Shown here one piece after another: positions 50,572 to 59,243 of a stretch of DNA of 64,000 nucleotides. The translations under genes and the position numbers were made by a program. Origin of the DNA: Bacteroides sp. CAG:770 (GTDB lineage: Bacteria > Bacteroidota > Bacteroidia > Bacteroidales > UBA932). The stretch is from the NCBI GenBank assembly GCA_000435075.1, contig FR890653.1, positions 14,424 to 78,423 on the forward strand. The letters run 5' to 3'. The notes below the pieces were generated by a model. That model was not told where the DNA came from, searched no databases, and was given only the letters and a program-made list of their open reading frames with translations. The first letter of the stretch is position 1. Every line of letters starts with the position of its first letter.

Positions 50572-52710
50572 TTATTTCCCGCACAGGTAATGCAGCCAGA
50601 AGTCGTGGTTGGCTTCGAGGAAATGTTTCCCCTGGTAGCCGCGATAGCCGTGCATACCGTCTGGGTAGATCATGAATTCAAACTTCTTCCCGTGCTTCTG
50701 CAACTCATTGATAAGCTGCATGGTACTCTGGAAATGGACATTGTCGTCACCGGTGCCGTGAGTAAGCTTGAGCATAACCGATTCAACCCCGTCAAAAGTC
50801 GGCTTGTACTGCGACGCATAGCTGATTACGCGAGAATCACGATATCCTCCAGGGTTTGTCTGAGGAGTCTCCATGAAGCGCTCGGTATAATGGCTGTCAT
50901 AGAGAATCCAGTCATATACTCCACCGCCTGCGATACCATAATGATAGTAGTCTGAAGCCGTGAAAAGAAGCATTGCTGTCATGGTTCCTCCGAAAGAGAA
51001 ACCTTCCACGCCAATCTTGTCAGCCTGCACATAAGGCAGCGACTGCAAGTACTTGGCCCAAGCCACGAAATCCTCTACCTCTTTGGTATTCAGATGCTTA
51101 TATATCTGGTCAAGTCCTTCGCGACCGTTATGTCCAGCAGCCCTGCAGTCAGCGGTCACTTCAATGATGCCGTTCTTTGCCCACCACTGGTTACTGCTGT
51201 ACGGATGTATCCATCTGTCGCGGACCTGAGGAGAATCAGGACCGCCATAGATGTCCACATGAACAGGATACTTCTTGGTAGGGTCGAAATTCTCAGGATA
51301 TACGATGTATGCAGGAAGTTTCAAACCGTCATTTTCGATATAGATGAGCTGTGGAAGAGCATAATTTGCAGCATTGTAATCATTTCCCTTCATATCAGCG
51401 ACAAGGTATGCGGTATTCGCAGGACGCGCATTGTAGCGTTTTGCCTTCTTGTCTGAAGAAGCAAGCACCCTTCTGGCCTTCCATGCCTCGGCAGCCGATG
51501 AAGTCTCATACATCCACAGCTGGACAGGAGTAGTGAAATTGGAAAGTGCTGCGATAAAGTGCTTTCCGTCAGGAGCGAACGATACTGAATTCACATTGAG
51601 TGAAGTATCGGTCAGAGCCTTGATCTCTCCGGCAGCATTGACCTTATAAAGGCATTGACGCACAGATGCATCGCGGCAGGCGGTATAATAGACGGAGCCG
51701 TCCTTGTCGGCACGGAGAAGTTCCACCCTCCAGTTAGGACCGTCCGTGAGTCGTTTCAATGTCTTTCCGTCGTAGGACAGGAAGTATATCTGCTGCCAGC
51801 CTGTTTCGAAACTGCGGGCCATGTAAAGCCCCTTGTCAGTGAAGAGCATGCCGTTGATCCAATCAAGCCAGGTCTTGTATTCCTCATGATAGATATGTTT
51901 CTTGGAGCCGTCCGCAACAGAAACGCTGTAAAGGTCCAGGGTATTCTGGATTCTAGGCTCACGGGCAATGAAGAACTCTTTGCTGTCAGCGCCCCAGAAC
52001 GGAGTTCCGAAATACTGGTCCTCCTTCGGATTGAAATCCGCCCACACAATCTCCGCAGAAGAATCTGCAGTCTTGCGGTCAAGGTCAATGATACCGATTC
52101 TCACCTCAGGGTTGTTCTCTCCGGCCTTCGGATAACGTGTCTGGTGAAGGGTTCCGTCCTGTCCGAACGGAGAATAGATAGGGAACATCGGAACTGCCGT
52201 ATTATCGAAACGGTAGAATCCGATCTTGCGGGAATCCGGTGACCACCAGAAAGCCCTGTATCTGGACGGTCTTCCGAAAATCTCCTCATAATATACCCAT
52301 GATGCAAAGCCGTTCAGAATCAGTTCCGAGCCGTCGTCAGTAAGACGAGTTTCCTTATTGGTCTTGATGTCAACCACATAGAGGTCATTGTCACGGGTAA
52401 ATGCCAGCATGGTGGAGTCCGGAGAATAAGTCAGGTTCACGGCTCCCTCAGGCTTGACCGGAAAATCCATATATTTATACGGGGCATGAAGTCCGTCCTT
52501 CTTCCTGTAATTGGCGACATTGACAGAAAAGGCTCCTTCATCAGTGAATGAACCGTCATAAGAGAAGGCTGCATTGGAATTGTCCAGCCACTTCCACCTC
52601 GACGGAATCCTGTTGAAATCCTGCGCCGCAGCTGACATTGACATGAATGTCGCCACTGCCACAACCGTCGCGCATATTCCGGCGGCACGGCAAAGTAGAT
52701 TTTTCCTCAT
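50572..52710 (-). CDS. Dipeptidyl-peptidase IV-type S9 peptidase, exported
   Basis: 712 residues with signal peptide (to about residue 30, SMSAAAQ). N-terminal beta-propeller (about 40-450) including the Glu-Glu substrate-recognition motif in WVYYEEIFG and FWWSPDS; C-terminal alpha/beta-hydrolase with nucleophile Ser in GFSFGG (GWSYGG in classical DPP-IV), catalytic Asp near GTGDDNVHF and His in DGMHGYRG. Cleaves X-Pro dipeptides from peptide N-termini in the periplasm. The ATG overlaps the stop of the upstream helicase gene, so it is the last gene of a four-gene operon. Confidence 0.92.
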   Translation of the reverse strand: MRKNLLCRAAGICATVVAVATFMSMSAAAQDFNRIPSRWKWLDNSNAAFSYDGSFTDEGAFSVNVANYRKKDGLHAPYKYMDFPVKPEGAVNLTYSPDSTMLAFTRDNDLYVVDIKTNKETRLTDDGSELILNGFASWVYYEEIFGRPSRYRAFWWSPDSRKIGFYRFDNTAVPMFPIYSPFGQDGTLHQTRYPKAGENNPEVRIGIIDLDRKTADSSAEIVWADFNPKEDQYFGTPFWGADSKEFFIAREPRIQNTLDLYSVSVADGSKKHIYHEEYKTWLDWINGMLFTDKGLYMARSFETGWQQIYFLSYDGKTLKRLTDGPNWRVELLRADKDGSVYYTACRDASVRQCLYKVNAAGEIKALTDTSLNVNSVSFAPDGKHFIAALSNFTTPVQLWMYETSSAAEAWKARRVLASSDKKAKRYNARPANTAYLVADMKGNDYNAANYALPQLIYIENDGLKLPAYIVYPENFDPTKKYPVHVDIYGGPDSPQVRDRWIHPYSSNQWWAKNGIIEVTADCRAAGHNGREGLDQIYKHLNTKEVEDFVAWAKYLQSLPYVQADKIGVEGFSFGGTMTAMLLFTASDYYHYGIAGGGVYDWILYDSHYTERFMETPQTNPGGYRDSRVISYASQYKPTFDGVESVMLKLTHGTGDDNVHFQSTMQLINELQKHGKKFEFMIYPDGMHGYRGYQGKHFLEANHDFWLHYLCGK

Positions 52711-54149
52711 AGAAAGTACTCGTCTTTGAAATTAATAAGATAAACTTTATCGACAGCACGTGTTAGTGCAGTGTATAGCCATTTATAGTCATCGGCATTG
52801 AACTCATCCTGCCAGAATGGATTGTCGATGAAAACACATTTCCACTGCCCTCCCTGAGATTTGTGACACGTTATCGCATTGGCATACTTCAGCTGCAAAG
52901 CGTTGTAGAACGGGTCTTCCCGGACCGCATCGTAGCGTTTCTTCTTGGTGGGAAGATGCGCATAGTCCTCAGACACACCGAGATACAATGCATTCTGCTG
53001 TTCGTAAGTCAATGATGCTGCCTCCGAGTCGAGGGTATCAAGACACACTTTCGCGGTTATCTCCTGGTCGCCGTAGTCCGGGAAAGACATCCTGGCATCG
53101 GCAAAATGGAGTCCGTATCTGTCAGTATAATGGTTAATGGAAATTAGTTTTACAATGTCACCGTTGGCGATATAGTCCATGTCCTTGATGTCGTCAAGGA
53201 ACTGATAGCAGTTCTTCACGACCATCAGTTTGTCGCCGCGTACAAGCCGTTCCTCCTTATACTGGACAGCCCCGCGGATTCCCGCATTGTACCGGTTCGC
53301 CCTCTTGTTGGAGCGGCAAAGCACAATCGTCTCATCCTCGCCATACTTGTCATACGCATCGGTCAGCGCGTCTATCAGTTCGCCGCCACCGATTCTTTCA
53401 ATGTCAGTGAATCCGGTCACAGACAGTTCAATGCCTCCAAGCGGGAACATGGCTCCGCCGGATTCGTAGTCCTCGGCTATCATCTCCCGGAGATTCGTGG
53501 CATTGAAAAGGATTCCGGACTTTTCGCCCTGGCGGACTACATCTGTGAGTTCGGCCCAAGACACTCCCCCGAATGTATCCATATATTCATGTGCCAATGC
53601 CGGACTGTATTCATGTCCGACAGGGGGAAGTTGGGCGGCATCACCTATCAGGACCATTCTGCAGCCTATGCCGCTGCGGACATAGCCGATGAGATCCTCC
53701 AGCAGATTTCCTGTTCCGAATGTCGCCTGGGACTGTGTGCCTCCGTCAATACCGATGAGAGAGACCTCATCCACGACAAAGAGTGTATCTTTGGCTTTGT
53801 TGGGGGCAAGAGAGAACAGGCCGAGGCCGTCATCTCCGACAGATTTCTGACGGTAGATCTGTTTATGAATCGTGTAGGCAGGACAGCCTGAATACATTGA
53901 CAATACCTTCGCCGCGCGTCCGGTAGGTGCGAGAAGCACGCATGGGACATCGAATTCCTTGAGGCCTGCGATTACTGATGAAATGACTGTCGTCTTTCCC
54001 GTACCCGCATAGCCGTTCAGAATCATGATATCCCCGTCGTCACCAGTCAGGAATTCCGCCATCTGATGCAGGAAACTGTCCTGTCCTTCAGTAGGCTCAT
54101 ATCTGAAATGTTCCCGAAATCTGGAATATAAAAACGCGTCTCTGCCCAT
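52707..54149 (-). CDS. SF1 helicase, Dda/RecD-like
   Basis: 480 residues. Walker A LNGYAGTGKTTVISS (about residues 42-56), motif II VVDEVSLIG, motif III LIGDAAQLPPVG, and C-terminal motifs V/VI ITCHKSQGGQWKCVFID and YTALTRAVDKVYLI (UvrD_C_2). Superfamily 1B 5'-3' DNA helicase of the RecD2/Dda type, without the long N-terminal region of RecD2. Probably acts in replication-fork or recombination processing. It sits 3 nt after trkH and overlaps the peptidase gene by 4 nt. Confidence 0.87.
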   Translation of the reverse strand: MGRDAFLYSRFREHFRYEPTEGQDSFLHQMAEFLTGDDGDIMILNGYAGTGKTTVISSVIAGLKEFDVPCVLLAPTGRAAKVLSMYSGCPAYTIHKQIYRQKSVGDDGLGLFSLAPNKAKDTLFVVDEVSLIGIDGGTQSQATFGTGNLLEDLIGYVRSGIGCRMVLIGDAAQLPPVGHEYSPALAHEYMDTFGGVSWAELTDVVRQGEKSGILFNATNLREMIAEDYESGGAMFPLGGIELSVTGFTDIERIGGGELIDALTDAYDKYGEDETIVLCRSNKRANRYNAGIRGAVQYKEERLVRGDKLMVVKNCYQFLDDIKDMDYIANGDIVKLISINHYTDRYGLHFADARMSFPDYGDQEITAKVCLDTLDSEAASLTYEQQNALYLGVSEDYAHLPTKKKRYDAVREDPFYNALQLKYANAITCHKSQGGQWKCVFIDNPFWQDEFNADDYKWLYTALTRAVDKVYLINFKDEYFL

Positions 54150-54152
54150 CTC

Positions 54153-55607
54153 CTACTTCTTTTTACCGGTAAAGATCATCATAACCACCGCCAATATAGG
54201 ATATATCTCGACACGGCCCATGAACATGTCGATGATGAACACGACCTTGGCAAACACGGGGACAGCATTGTAATTGCCGAGGGTACCCTGCGCCTCCAAT
54301 GCCGGACCGACGTTGCTCAGGAAACTTACGGATGAAGCAAAAGCATTCTGAATATCCATCCCTGACAAGACCGTAAGGACAATGGATGCTGCAATAGTTA
54401 TGAAGTACAGGCCGAAATACACAAAATGCGGATATATTTCGTTGCTGCCCATTATGTGGTTTCCGACATGGACCTGATTAATCGAAGAAGGATGAATTGA
54501 GTTTTTGATTTGCTGGCCGATCGTCTTGAATATCAGAAACATACGATCAGACTTGACACCTCCTGTGGTGGAACCTGCCATTCCGCACGGAATACTTATC
54601 AGCACCGTGATGAAACAAGCGAACAGAGGCCAGGTGTTGTTGTCGGAAATGGCGAATCCGGTGGTCGATATGAAACTGACAGCCTGAAAGATACCGGTCA
54701 TGAACGAGTCTCCCCAAGTGAAACCGGCAGATGACATCTTCAGTGACAATGCCACGAGGAGAGAGGCAATCAGAATGGTCAGTACATAGAACTTGAGTAC
54801 AGGATTGTTCAGAGGCCTCAGGCTTCTGGTGGCGAACACCATATAGATAAGTCCGAAATGCACCGAACTAAAGAACATGAATATTATCGTGAGGATGTTG
54901 ATCAGATTCGAATCAAAAGAGGCTATTGAAAGATTCTTCGTACTGAAACCTCCTGTAGAAATCACACTGAAGGCATGATTTATGGCATCAAAAGCGGACA
55001 TTCCGGCTGCCCAGTAAGAAAGGAAAGACACGACTGCCAGGCCCAGATACACCGCGGCAAATATCCAAACGGTCTTATTGGTCCTGGACTTGTAACCTTC
55101 TCTGGACAAGGAAGACACCTCCATATTGGTCAATCGCAGCCTCATAGGGCTGGATGACGGGATAATCAGCAGAAGGAAGACGACGACTCCGAGACCTCCG
55201 ATAAAGTGGGTGGAAGACCTCCAGAACAGCAGACTGTCAGGCAGGACTTCGACATCAGTCAGTATAGTTCCCCCGGTCGTGGTATAGCCTGAAACCGTCT
55301 CGAAAAGAGCATTGATGACCGAAAAAGGTCCTCCCCACAGGACATACGGCAACATGCCGAATATGAACGACAACATCCATGAAAGAAAGATAATCATGTA
55401 TCCATCTTTCAAACTGATTGTCAGCGGTTTGCGCACAAATATGAACGGAAAGATCCCGACGGTGAAAGTCAATGTGAAACTGATGAGCAGCGCTGCCAAT
55501 GCACTGTCATTCCCGTTCCCGATGGATACAAGAATCGACAGGAACATGAAGAATGCGCTGGCAAGCAATGCAAAGCCCACATTTCTGGATATGACTTTCA
55601 GATTCAT
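54153..55607 (-). CDS. trkH: TrkH-family potassium uptake protein
   Basis: 484 residues. Four MPM pore repeats in the inner membrane with selectivity-filter glycines visible in SGYTTTGGT (about residues 108-116), VISTGGFST (about 215-223), FISTTGFAI (about 314-322) and FLSNVGPAL near the C-terminus. GSTTGGVKSDRMF is also typical. TrkH needs a cytoplasmic TrkA-type RCK subunit, which is not encoded nearby; instead the gene overlaps by 4 nt a sensor-like membrane protein gene upstream. Confidence 0.9.
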   Translation of the reverse strand: MNLKVISRNVGFALLASAFFMFLSILVSIGNGNDSALAALLISFTLTFTVGIFPFIFVRKPLTISLKDGYMIIFLSWMLSFIFGMLPYVLWGGPFSVINALFETVSGYTTTGGTILTDVEVLPDSLLFWRSSTHFIGGLGVVVFLLLIIPSSSPMRLRLTNMEVSSLSREGYKSRTNKTVWIFAAVYLGLAVVSFLSYWAAGMSAFDAINHAFSVISTGGFSTKNLSIASFDSNLINILTIIFMFFSSVHFGLIYMVFATRSLRPLNNPVLKFYVLTILIASLLVALSLKMSSAGFTWGDSFMTGIFQAVSFISTTGFAISDNNTWPLFACFITVLISIPCGMAGSTTGGVKSDRMFLIFKTIGQQIKNSIHPSSINQVHVGNHIMGSNEIYPHFVYFGLYFITIAASIVLTVLSGMDIQNAFASSVSFLSNVGPALEAQGTLGNYNAVPVFAKVVFIIDMFMGRVEIYPILAVVMMIFTGKKK

Positions 55608-56461
55608 TTCCCGCCCTCCTGGCTATGTTCCATCTTTTCGAGAGAATCTCTCATCGTCTTGATTCTCTTGCGCAACTGAATATTCTCACCCGTCAGTTCA
55701 GTAATGCCGTCATTCAGTTCCGACAACTGGTCATCCCCGTCGAAGGTACAGGAATACTTGCTGCCGAAAGACCTGTAATTGTTCAGGCCGCCCAACATCC
55801 TGTATATCGGATTAACGTAATAAACCATCAGGAAGAACATGAGGAGCAGGACCATGAGAAGTCCTACTGCAACAGCCACCGCTCCCGGGATGATACTCCT
55901 GTAGAAACCCCTTTCGAAGGTCTCCGAATTTTTCCTCAGCTCATTGTAAATGGCCGTATTCAAAATAGTTATATCTGAATGAAGTCTATTGTACTTCGGC
56001 TGGAGGCGATCGAAATACCACTCTCTTGCATTGATAAAATCAGAAAGTATAGCCTGCGGAAGTTCCAGAGTGGTAAGCATGTAAGCAGAATAGGAGTAAA
56101 CCACAGAATCAGCCAGCGAAATCATTCCCGGCGAGGTCAGCTTGGCTTTCAGGCTGTCGCAATGCTCGATGAAGTCATTCTGCCTCAACTCCGGCAGATG
56201 CTTTGTCGAATTGTCACCGATTACTGCAAGTATTCCCAAATTGTATGAATTGGCAGCGTCAGCGAGTTTCTGTGCCGCATTGATACTTCCGATATTGGCG
56301 GCAATCAGTTCAGACACATAATTGCTCATCCTGCTGTATTCCATAATGGAAATAAAGCTGGATACAAGCAATACGACTGAGATGGAACTGAGGCTCAATA
56401 TGAGCTTCATCTTCATCGTCAGATTGAAGTTTCTTATATAAGTCCGCAATTTCTTTAACAT
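55604..56461 (-). CDS. Sensor-like membrane protein without output domain
   Basis: 285 residues. Transmembrane helix 1 (about 18-40), an extracytoplasmic helical region of about 150 residues, helix 2 (about 195-220, VAVAVGLLMVLLLMFFLMV), then a short HAMP-like segment beginning YYVNPIYRMLGG and a C-terminal coiled coil (ELNDGITELTGENIQLRKRIK). The layout matches the input half of four-helix-bundle (MCP/histidine-kinase) sensors, but no kinase, cyclase or MCP signalling domain follows. It precedes trkH with a 4-nt overlap. A consensus promoter lies just 4 nt before this ATG. Role unknown; a TrkH-linked regulator is a guess. Confidence 0.7.
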   Translation of the reverse strand: MLKKLRTYIRNFNLTMKMKLILSLSSISVVLLVSSFISIMEYSRMSNYVSELIAANIGSINAAQKLADAANSYNLGILAVIGDNSTKHLPELRQNDFIEHCDSLKAKLTSPGMISLADSVVYSYSAYMLTTLELPQAILSDFINAREWYFDRLQPKYNRLHSDITILNTAIYNELRKNSETFERGFYRSIIPGAVAVAVGLLMVLLLMFFLMVYYVNPIYRMLGGLNNYRSFGSKYSCTFDGDDQLSELNDGITELTGENIQLRKRIKTMRDSLEKMEHSQEGGK

Positions 56462-56465
56462 AGTG

Positions 56466-56497
56466 CAAACTTACATAAAATACAACTATTCCGCAAA
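56466..56497 (-). promoter_or_regulatory. Consensus promoter abutting the sensor-like gene
   Basis: Minus strand TTTG (56494-56497), exactly 20 nt, TAAGTTTG (56466-56473), then CACT and the ATG at 56461. The predicted +1 coincides with the start codon, as for the aldehyde dehydrogenase at 2356. Confidence 0.75.
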
Positions 56498-57094
56498 CAG
56501 ATAACGTGTATTATATTCTTTGACAAGGCGTTTCAGACGGGCCTTGCCCTTCGCCATCATCGGGACCCCGATTACTGCACATGGGGCTATTACCGCCACG
56601 GTAACCAGACATGAGGAAACAAGAGTAGCAACTGGGCGAAAATCGTCATAGTCAGTATCAGAAGCCGCACATGCGAACCCTATTCCGCCGGCAAGACCGG
56701 CTCCGGCTCCCACACCCAGAATATAGTTTCCGGAATTGAAGACTTTCACATTTCTACGATAAATCTTTACCTGCTTGGGGGAGAAATAGAATTTCGCATC
56801 CTCGACACTCAGCGGCAGATTGTCGGAAGTGTATATCCAACCTTTCTTGTAGGTCAATGTCCCTTCCACCTTGCCTTTGTGACGTCGTCTCAGGAAATCC
56901 AGCGAACCATCCTCGTCCGACCCGTCAGCAACACTATCAAAATGCTGGCTGTCAGATTCGAGAATATTCAACGTATCTACCTGAGGTTCAGCTTCATGAC
57001 CATCCGACAGAGCAGAAGCCCTGAGAGAAGCGCACGAAAACATCAATGACAGCATGAGAACCATGCTGACAAACAATTTTTTCCCTACAAACAT
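56486..57094 (-). CDS. Exported/membrane protein of unknown function
   Basis: 202 residues from the Met at 57094, chosen because it begins a signal sequence (FVSMVLMLSLMFSCASLRASA). The LMFSC could also be a lipobox. Residues about 25-75 are acidic and probably disordered. A motif around 100-120 (YFSPKQVKIYRRNVKVFNS) precedes two hydrophobic stretches (YILGVGAGAGLAGGIGFACA and VATLVSSCLVTVAVIAPCAV). The C-terminus is basic (GKARLKRLVKEYN). Not recognised. It lies between the DMT transporter and the sensor-like gene and its 3' end overlaps the latter's -33 region. Confidence 0.65.
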   Translation of the reverse strand: MFVGKKLFVSMVLMLSLMFSCASLRASALSDGHEAEPQVDTLNILESDSQHFDSVADGSDEDGSLDFLRRRHKGKVEGTLTYKKGWIYTSDNLPLSVEDAKFYFSPKQVKIYRRNVKVFNSGNYILGVGAGAGLAGGIGFACAASDTDYDDFRPVATLVSSCLVTVAVIAPCAVIGVPMMAKGKARLKRLVKEYNTRYLFAE

Positions 57095-57196
57095 AATCTT
57101 CTTCCGATTTGTCAAATACCATATAAAGATGCATTCCGATGACGAAAAGTTGCATAAGAGCAAACCATCAGACTGTCTTCATGCGTCGAACTCATG

Positions 57197-58141
57197 TCAG
57201 ACTGTTCCGAGGAGGAGCAGAATAAGGCTCAGAAGAACGAATACAAGATCAAGCGCCTTGGAGCGGAGATTCTTCTCGTGGAAGACGACAGCACCGAAGA
57301 CGAAAGAAACCAGAACGCTGCTGCGTCTTATCATTGACACGACGGAAATCATCGCTCCGGGCACTGTCAATGCATACAGGTAGGCCAGGTCGGCTGCCGT
57401 CAATGCCAGTGATATGAACGGGATGGTCCACTTCCAGACGAACGGAACATAATCAGGTCTGGTTCCAGGAACTGCCCGGTCCAATGCACGTTTACGCTCC
57501 GGAAGCCATACCAGAAGCATGATGATGCCCATTATCACAGCCTGATACAGATTATACCAGCCCTGTACGAAAAGACGGTCAAGGCCGGCACCGGAAGAGG
57601 CCATGAGATATTTGTCGTACAATCCGCTGCACGCGCCCAGGACAGCCGCAGCTACAAGCAGAAGCACCCAGACATTTGATTTGAAGTCAATGCCTTCCTT
57701 CTTTCCGCTCCGGCTGAGCATCCAGAACGAGAAAATGGCCATACAGACTCCCGCCCATTGAAGCAGATTCAGCCTTTCACCGAAAATCAGCATTGCACCG
57801 ACAAGCGTCATGACAGGTCTGGTAGCATTGACAGGCCCCACGATAGTCAGCGGCAACTTCTTTATGGCGAAATATCCGCAAATCCATGACGATAGCACAA
57901 CGAAAGCTTTGATTATCACCAATTTATGCTCATACCAACCTCCGTCAGGTATATACAGGCTGCTGTCCGGGGATATCATCCCGGTCAACGAGCCGACAAT
58001 GGAAGGCAGGAAGAACAGAGTGCAGATTACAGTATTTATGAGAAGTACCGGAATGACTGCATTCCCCTGCAGAGACTTTTTCTTGAATACATCATAAAGT
58101 CCCAGCAATGATGCTGAGACTAACGCATAGACAACCCACAT
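57197..58141 (-). CDS. EamA/DMT-family transporter
   Basis: 314 residues with about ten hydrophobic segments arranged as two EamA repeats (first to about residue 140, second from about 150). Motifs such as VGPVNATRPVMTLVGAMLIFGERL and the closing FVFGAVVFHEKNLRSKALDLVFVLLSL are typical. Drug/metabolite transporter superfamily member in the inner membrane; the substrate cannot be inferred. Lies 14 nt after yicC on the same strand. Confidence 0.85.
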   Translation of the reverse strand: MWVVYALVSASLLGLYDVFKKKSLQGNAVIPVLLINTVICTLFFLPSIVGSLTGMISPDSSLYIPDGGWYEHKLVIIKAFVVLSSWICGYFAIKKLPLTIVGPVNATRPVMTLVGAMLIFGERLNLLQWAGVCMAIFSFWMLSRSGKKEGIDFKSNVWVLLLVAAAVLGACSGLYDKYLMASSGAGLDRLFVQGWYNLYQAVIMGIIMLLVWLPERKRALDRAVPGTRPDYVPFVWKWTIPFISLALTAADLAYLYALTVPGAMISVVSMIRRSSVLVSFVFGAVVFHEKNLRSKALDLVFVLLSLILLLLGTV

Positions 58142-58155
58142 TTTCAGAAACAGGA

Positions 58156-59031
58156 TTACAGGATATTCATCGACTGCTCGCGGATCTTTTCGAGTTCATC
58201 CTTCATTCTGACAACGACTTTCTGGATACCCGCATGATTTGCCTTCGAGCCTGTCGTATTGATTTCGCGGCCCATCTCCTGAATAATGAATCCGAGTTTC
58301 TTTCCAGGATACTCGTCAGCATCGATAGTGTCCATGAAATATTTGCAATGCTGGCGGAGGCGCACCTTCTCTTCATTGATATCAAACTTCTCGAGATAAT
58401 AAATCATCTCTTCCTCGAAACGGCTCTGGTCCGGCTTGAGCTGAAGGTCGGAAATGGCCTTCTCAAGCTTAGCTCTGACAGCCGCAATACGCTCACCCTC
58501 AAATGATTCCACCTCATTCTCCAGATTCAGGATATTCTGGACTCTGCCGGTAACATCCTTATAGAGAGCGACACCCTCGCGCGAACGGTAGTCACAAGTA
58601 TTGCTGATCGCCTCATCAATTGCCGCCTCGACTGCCGCCCAGTTTTCCGCCGTAATCACATCCTGACGTGTATTGTCAATGACATCAGGGAATCTGATGA
58701 TGGAGTTCAGATACAGCGCAGAGTCAGCCTTAAGACCAAGTCTGTCCCCAAGCTCGGAAATCTGACGGAAATAAGACTCCGCCAAATCGGCATTGATATG
58801 CTTCGCAGAAGAAACTGCATTGGCCTCAAAAGTCACGAAAAAGTCAATGGTGCCTCTGTGAAGTCTGTCCGCAAGTTTCTGACGTACAAGAAGTTCCTTA
58901 TCCTTAGGAAGGAGTGGGGACTTGATGTTCACATCCGCGGTCTTTCCATTGAGAGTTCTGATTTCTATTGTAATCTTACCAGATTCCAGGCAAGCCTCAG
59001 CTTTGCCGTATCCTGTCATTGACTTAATCAT
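58156..59031 (-). CDS. yicC: YicC-family endoribonuclease
   Basis: 291 residues, normal length. N-terminal IKSMTGYGKAE signature, LNGKTADVNIKSPLLP, and C-terminal DUF1732 segment KKLGFIIQEMGREINTTGSKAN. YicC proteins are oligomeric endoribonucleases; E. coli YicC promotes degradation of the small RNA RyhB. Divergent from glnS with a -7 element at 59100-59107 for this side. Confidence 0.92.
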   Translation of the reverse strand: MIKSMTGYGKAEACLESGKITIEIRTLNGKTADVNIKSPLLPKDKELLVRQKLADRLHRGTIDFFVTFEANAVSSAKHINADLAESYFRQISELGDRLGLKADSALYLNSIIRFPDVIDNTRQDVITAENWAAVEAAIDEAISNTCDYRSREGVALYKDVTGRVQNILNLENEVESFEGERIAAVRAKLEKAISDLQLKPDQSRFEEEMIYYLEKFDINEEKVRLRQHCKYFMDTIDADEYPGKKLGFIIQEMGREINTTGSKANHAGIQKVVVRMKDELEKIREQSMNIL

Positions 59032-59099
59032 ATCCTAAACCTTAAAAATTTCATTCTCAAATACGGATAACACGCTATCGTTCATCCGCCTGTGAGGTG

Positions 59100-59149
59100 C
59101 AAAATTAGTAAAATTCTTACGGATTTTCATGGATTTTTTCTTATGTTTG
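59100..59149. promoter_or_regulatory. Divergent promoter region yicC / glnS
   Basis: Minus-strand TAATTTTG (59100-59107) for yicC and plus-strand TATGTTTG (59142-59149) for glnS. Neither has a clean TTG at -33. The glnS leader would be about 90 nt. Confidence 0.55.
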
Positions 59150-59243
59150 CAAATTATGTCTATATCGTATAGGCGGATATGTCGTGTCGTCACACGACCA
59201 GAAAGACAACTTTTACTGACAAACATTTTAATGTCAATAATAT

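Noticed and set aside
50572..52710. GFSFGG in place of GWSYGG as a sign of an inactive DPP-IV
   Set aside because: Ser, Asp and His of the triad and the Glu-Glu motif are all present; the change is within the variation expected of the S9 family.
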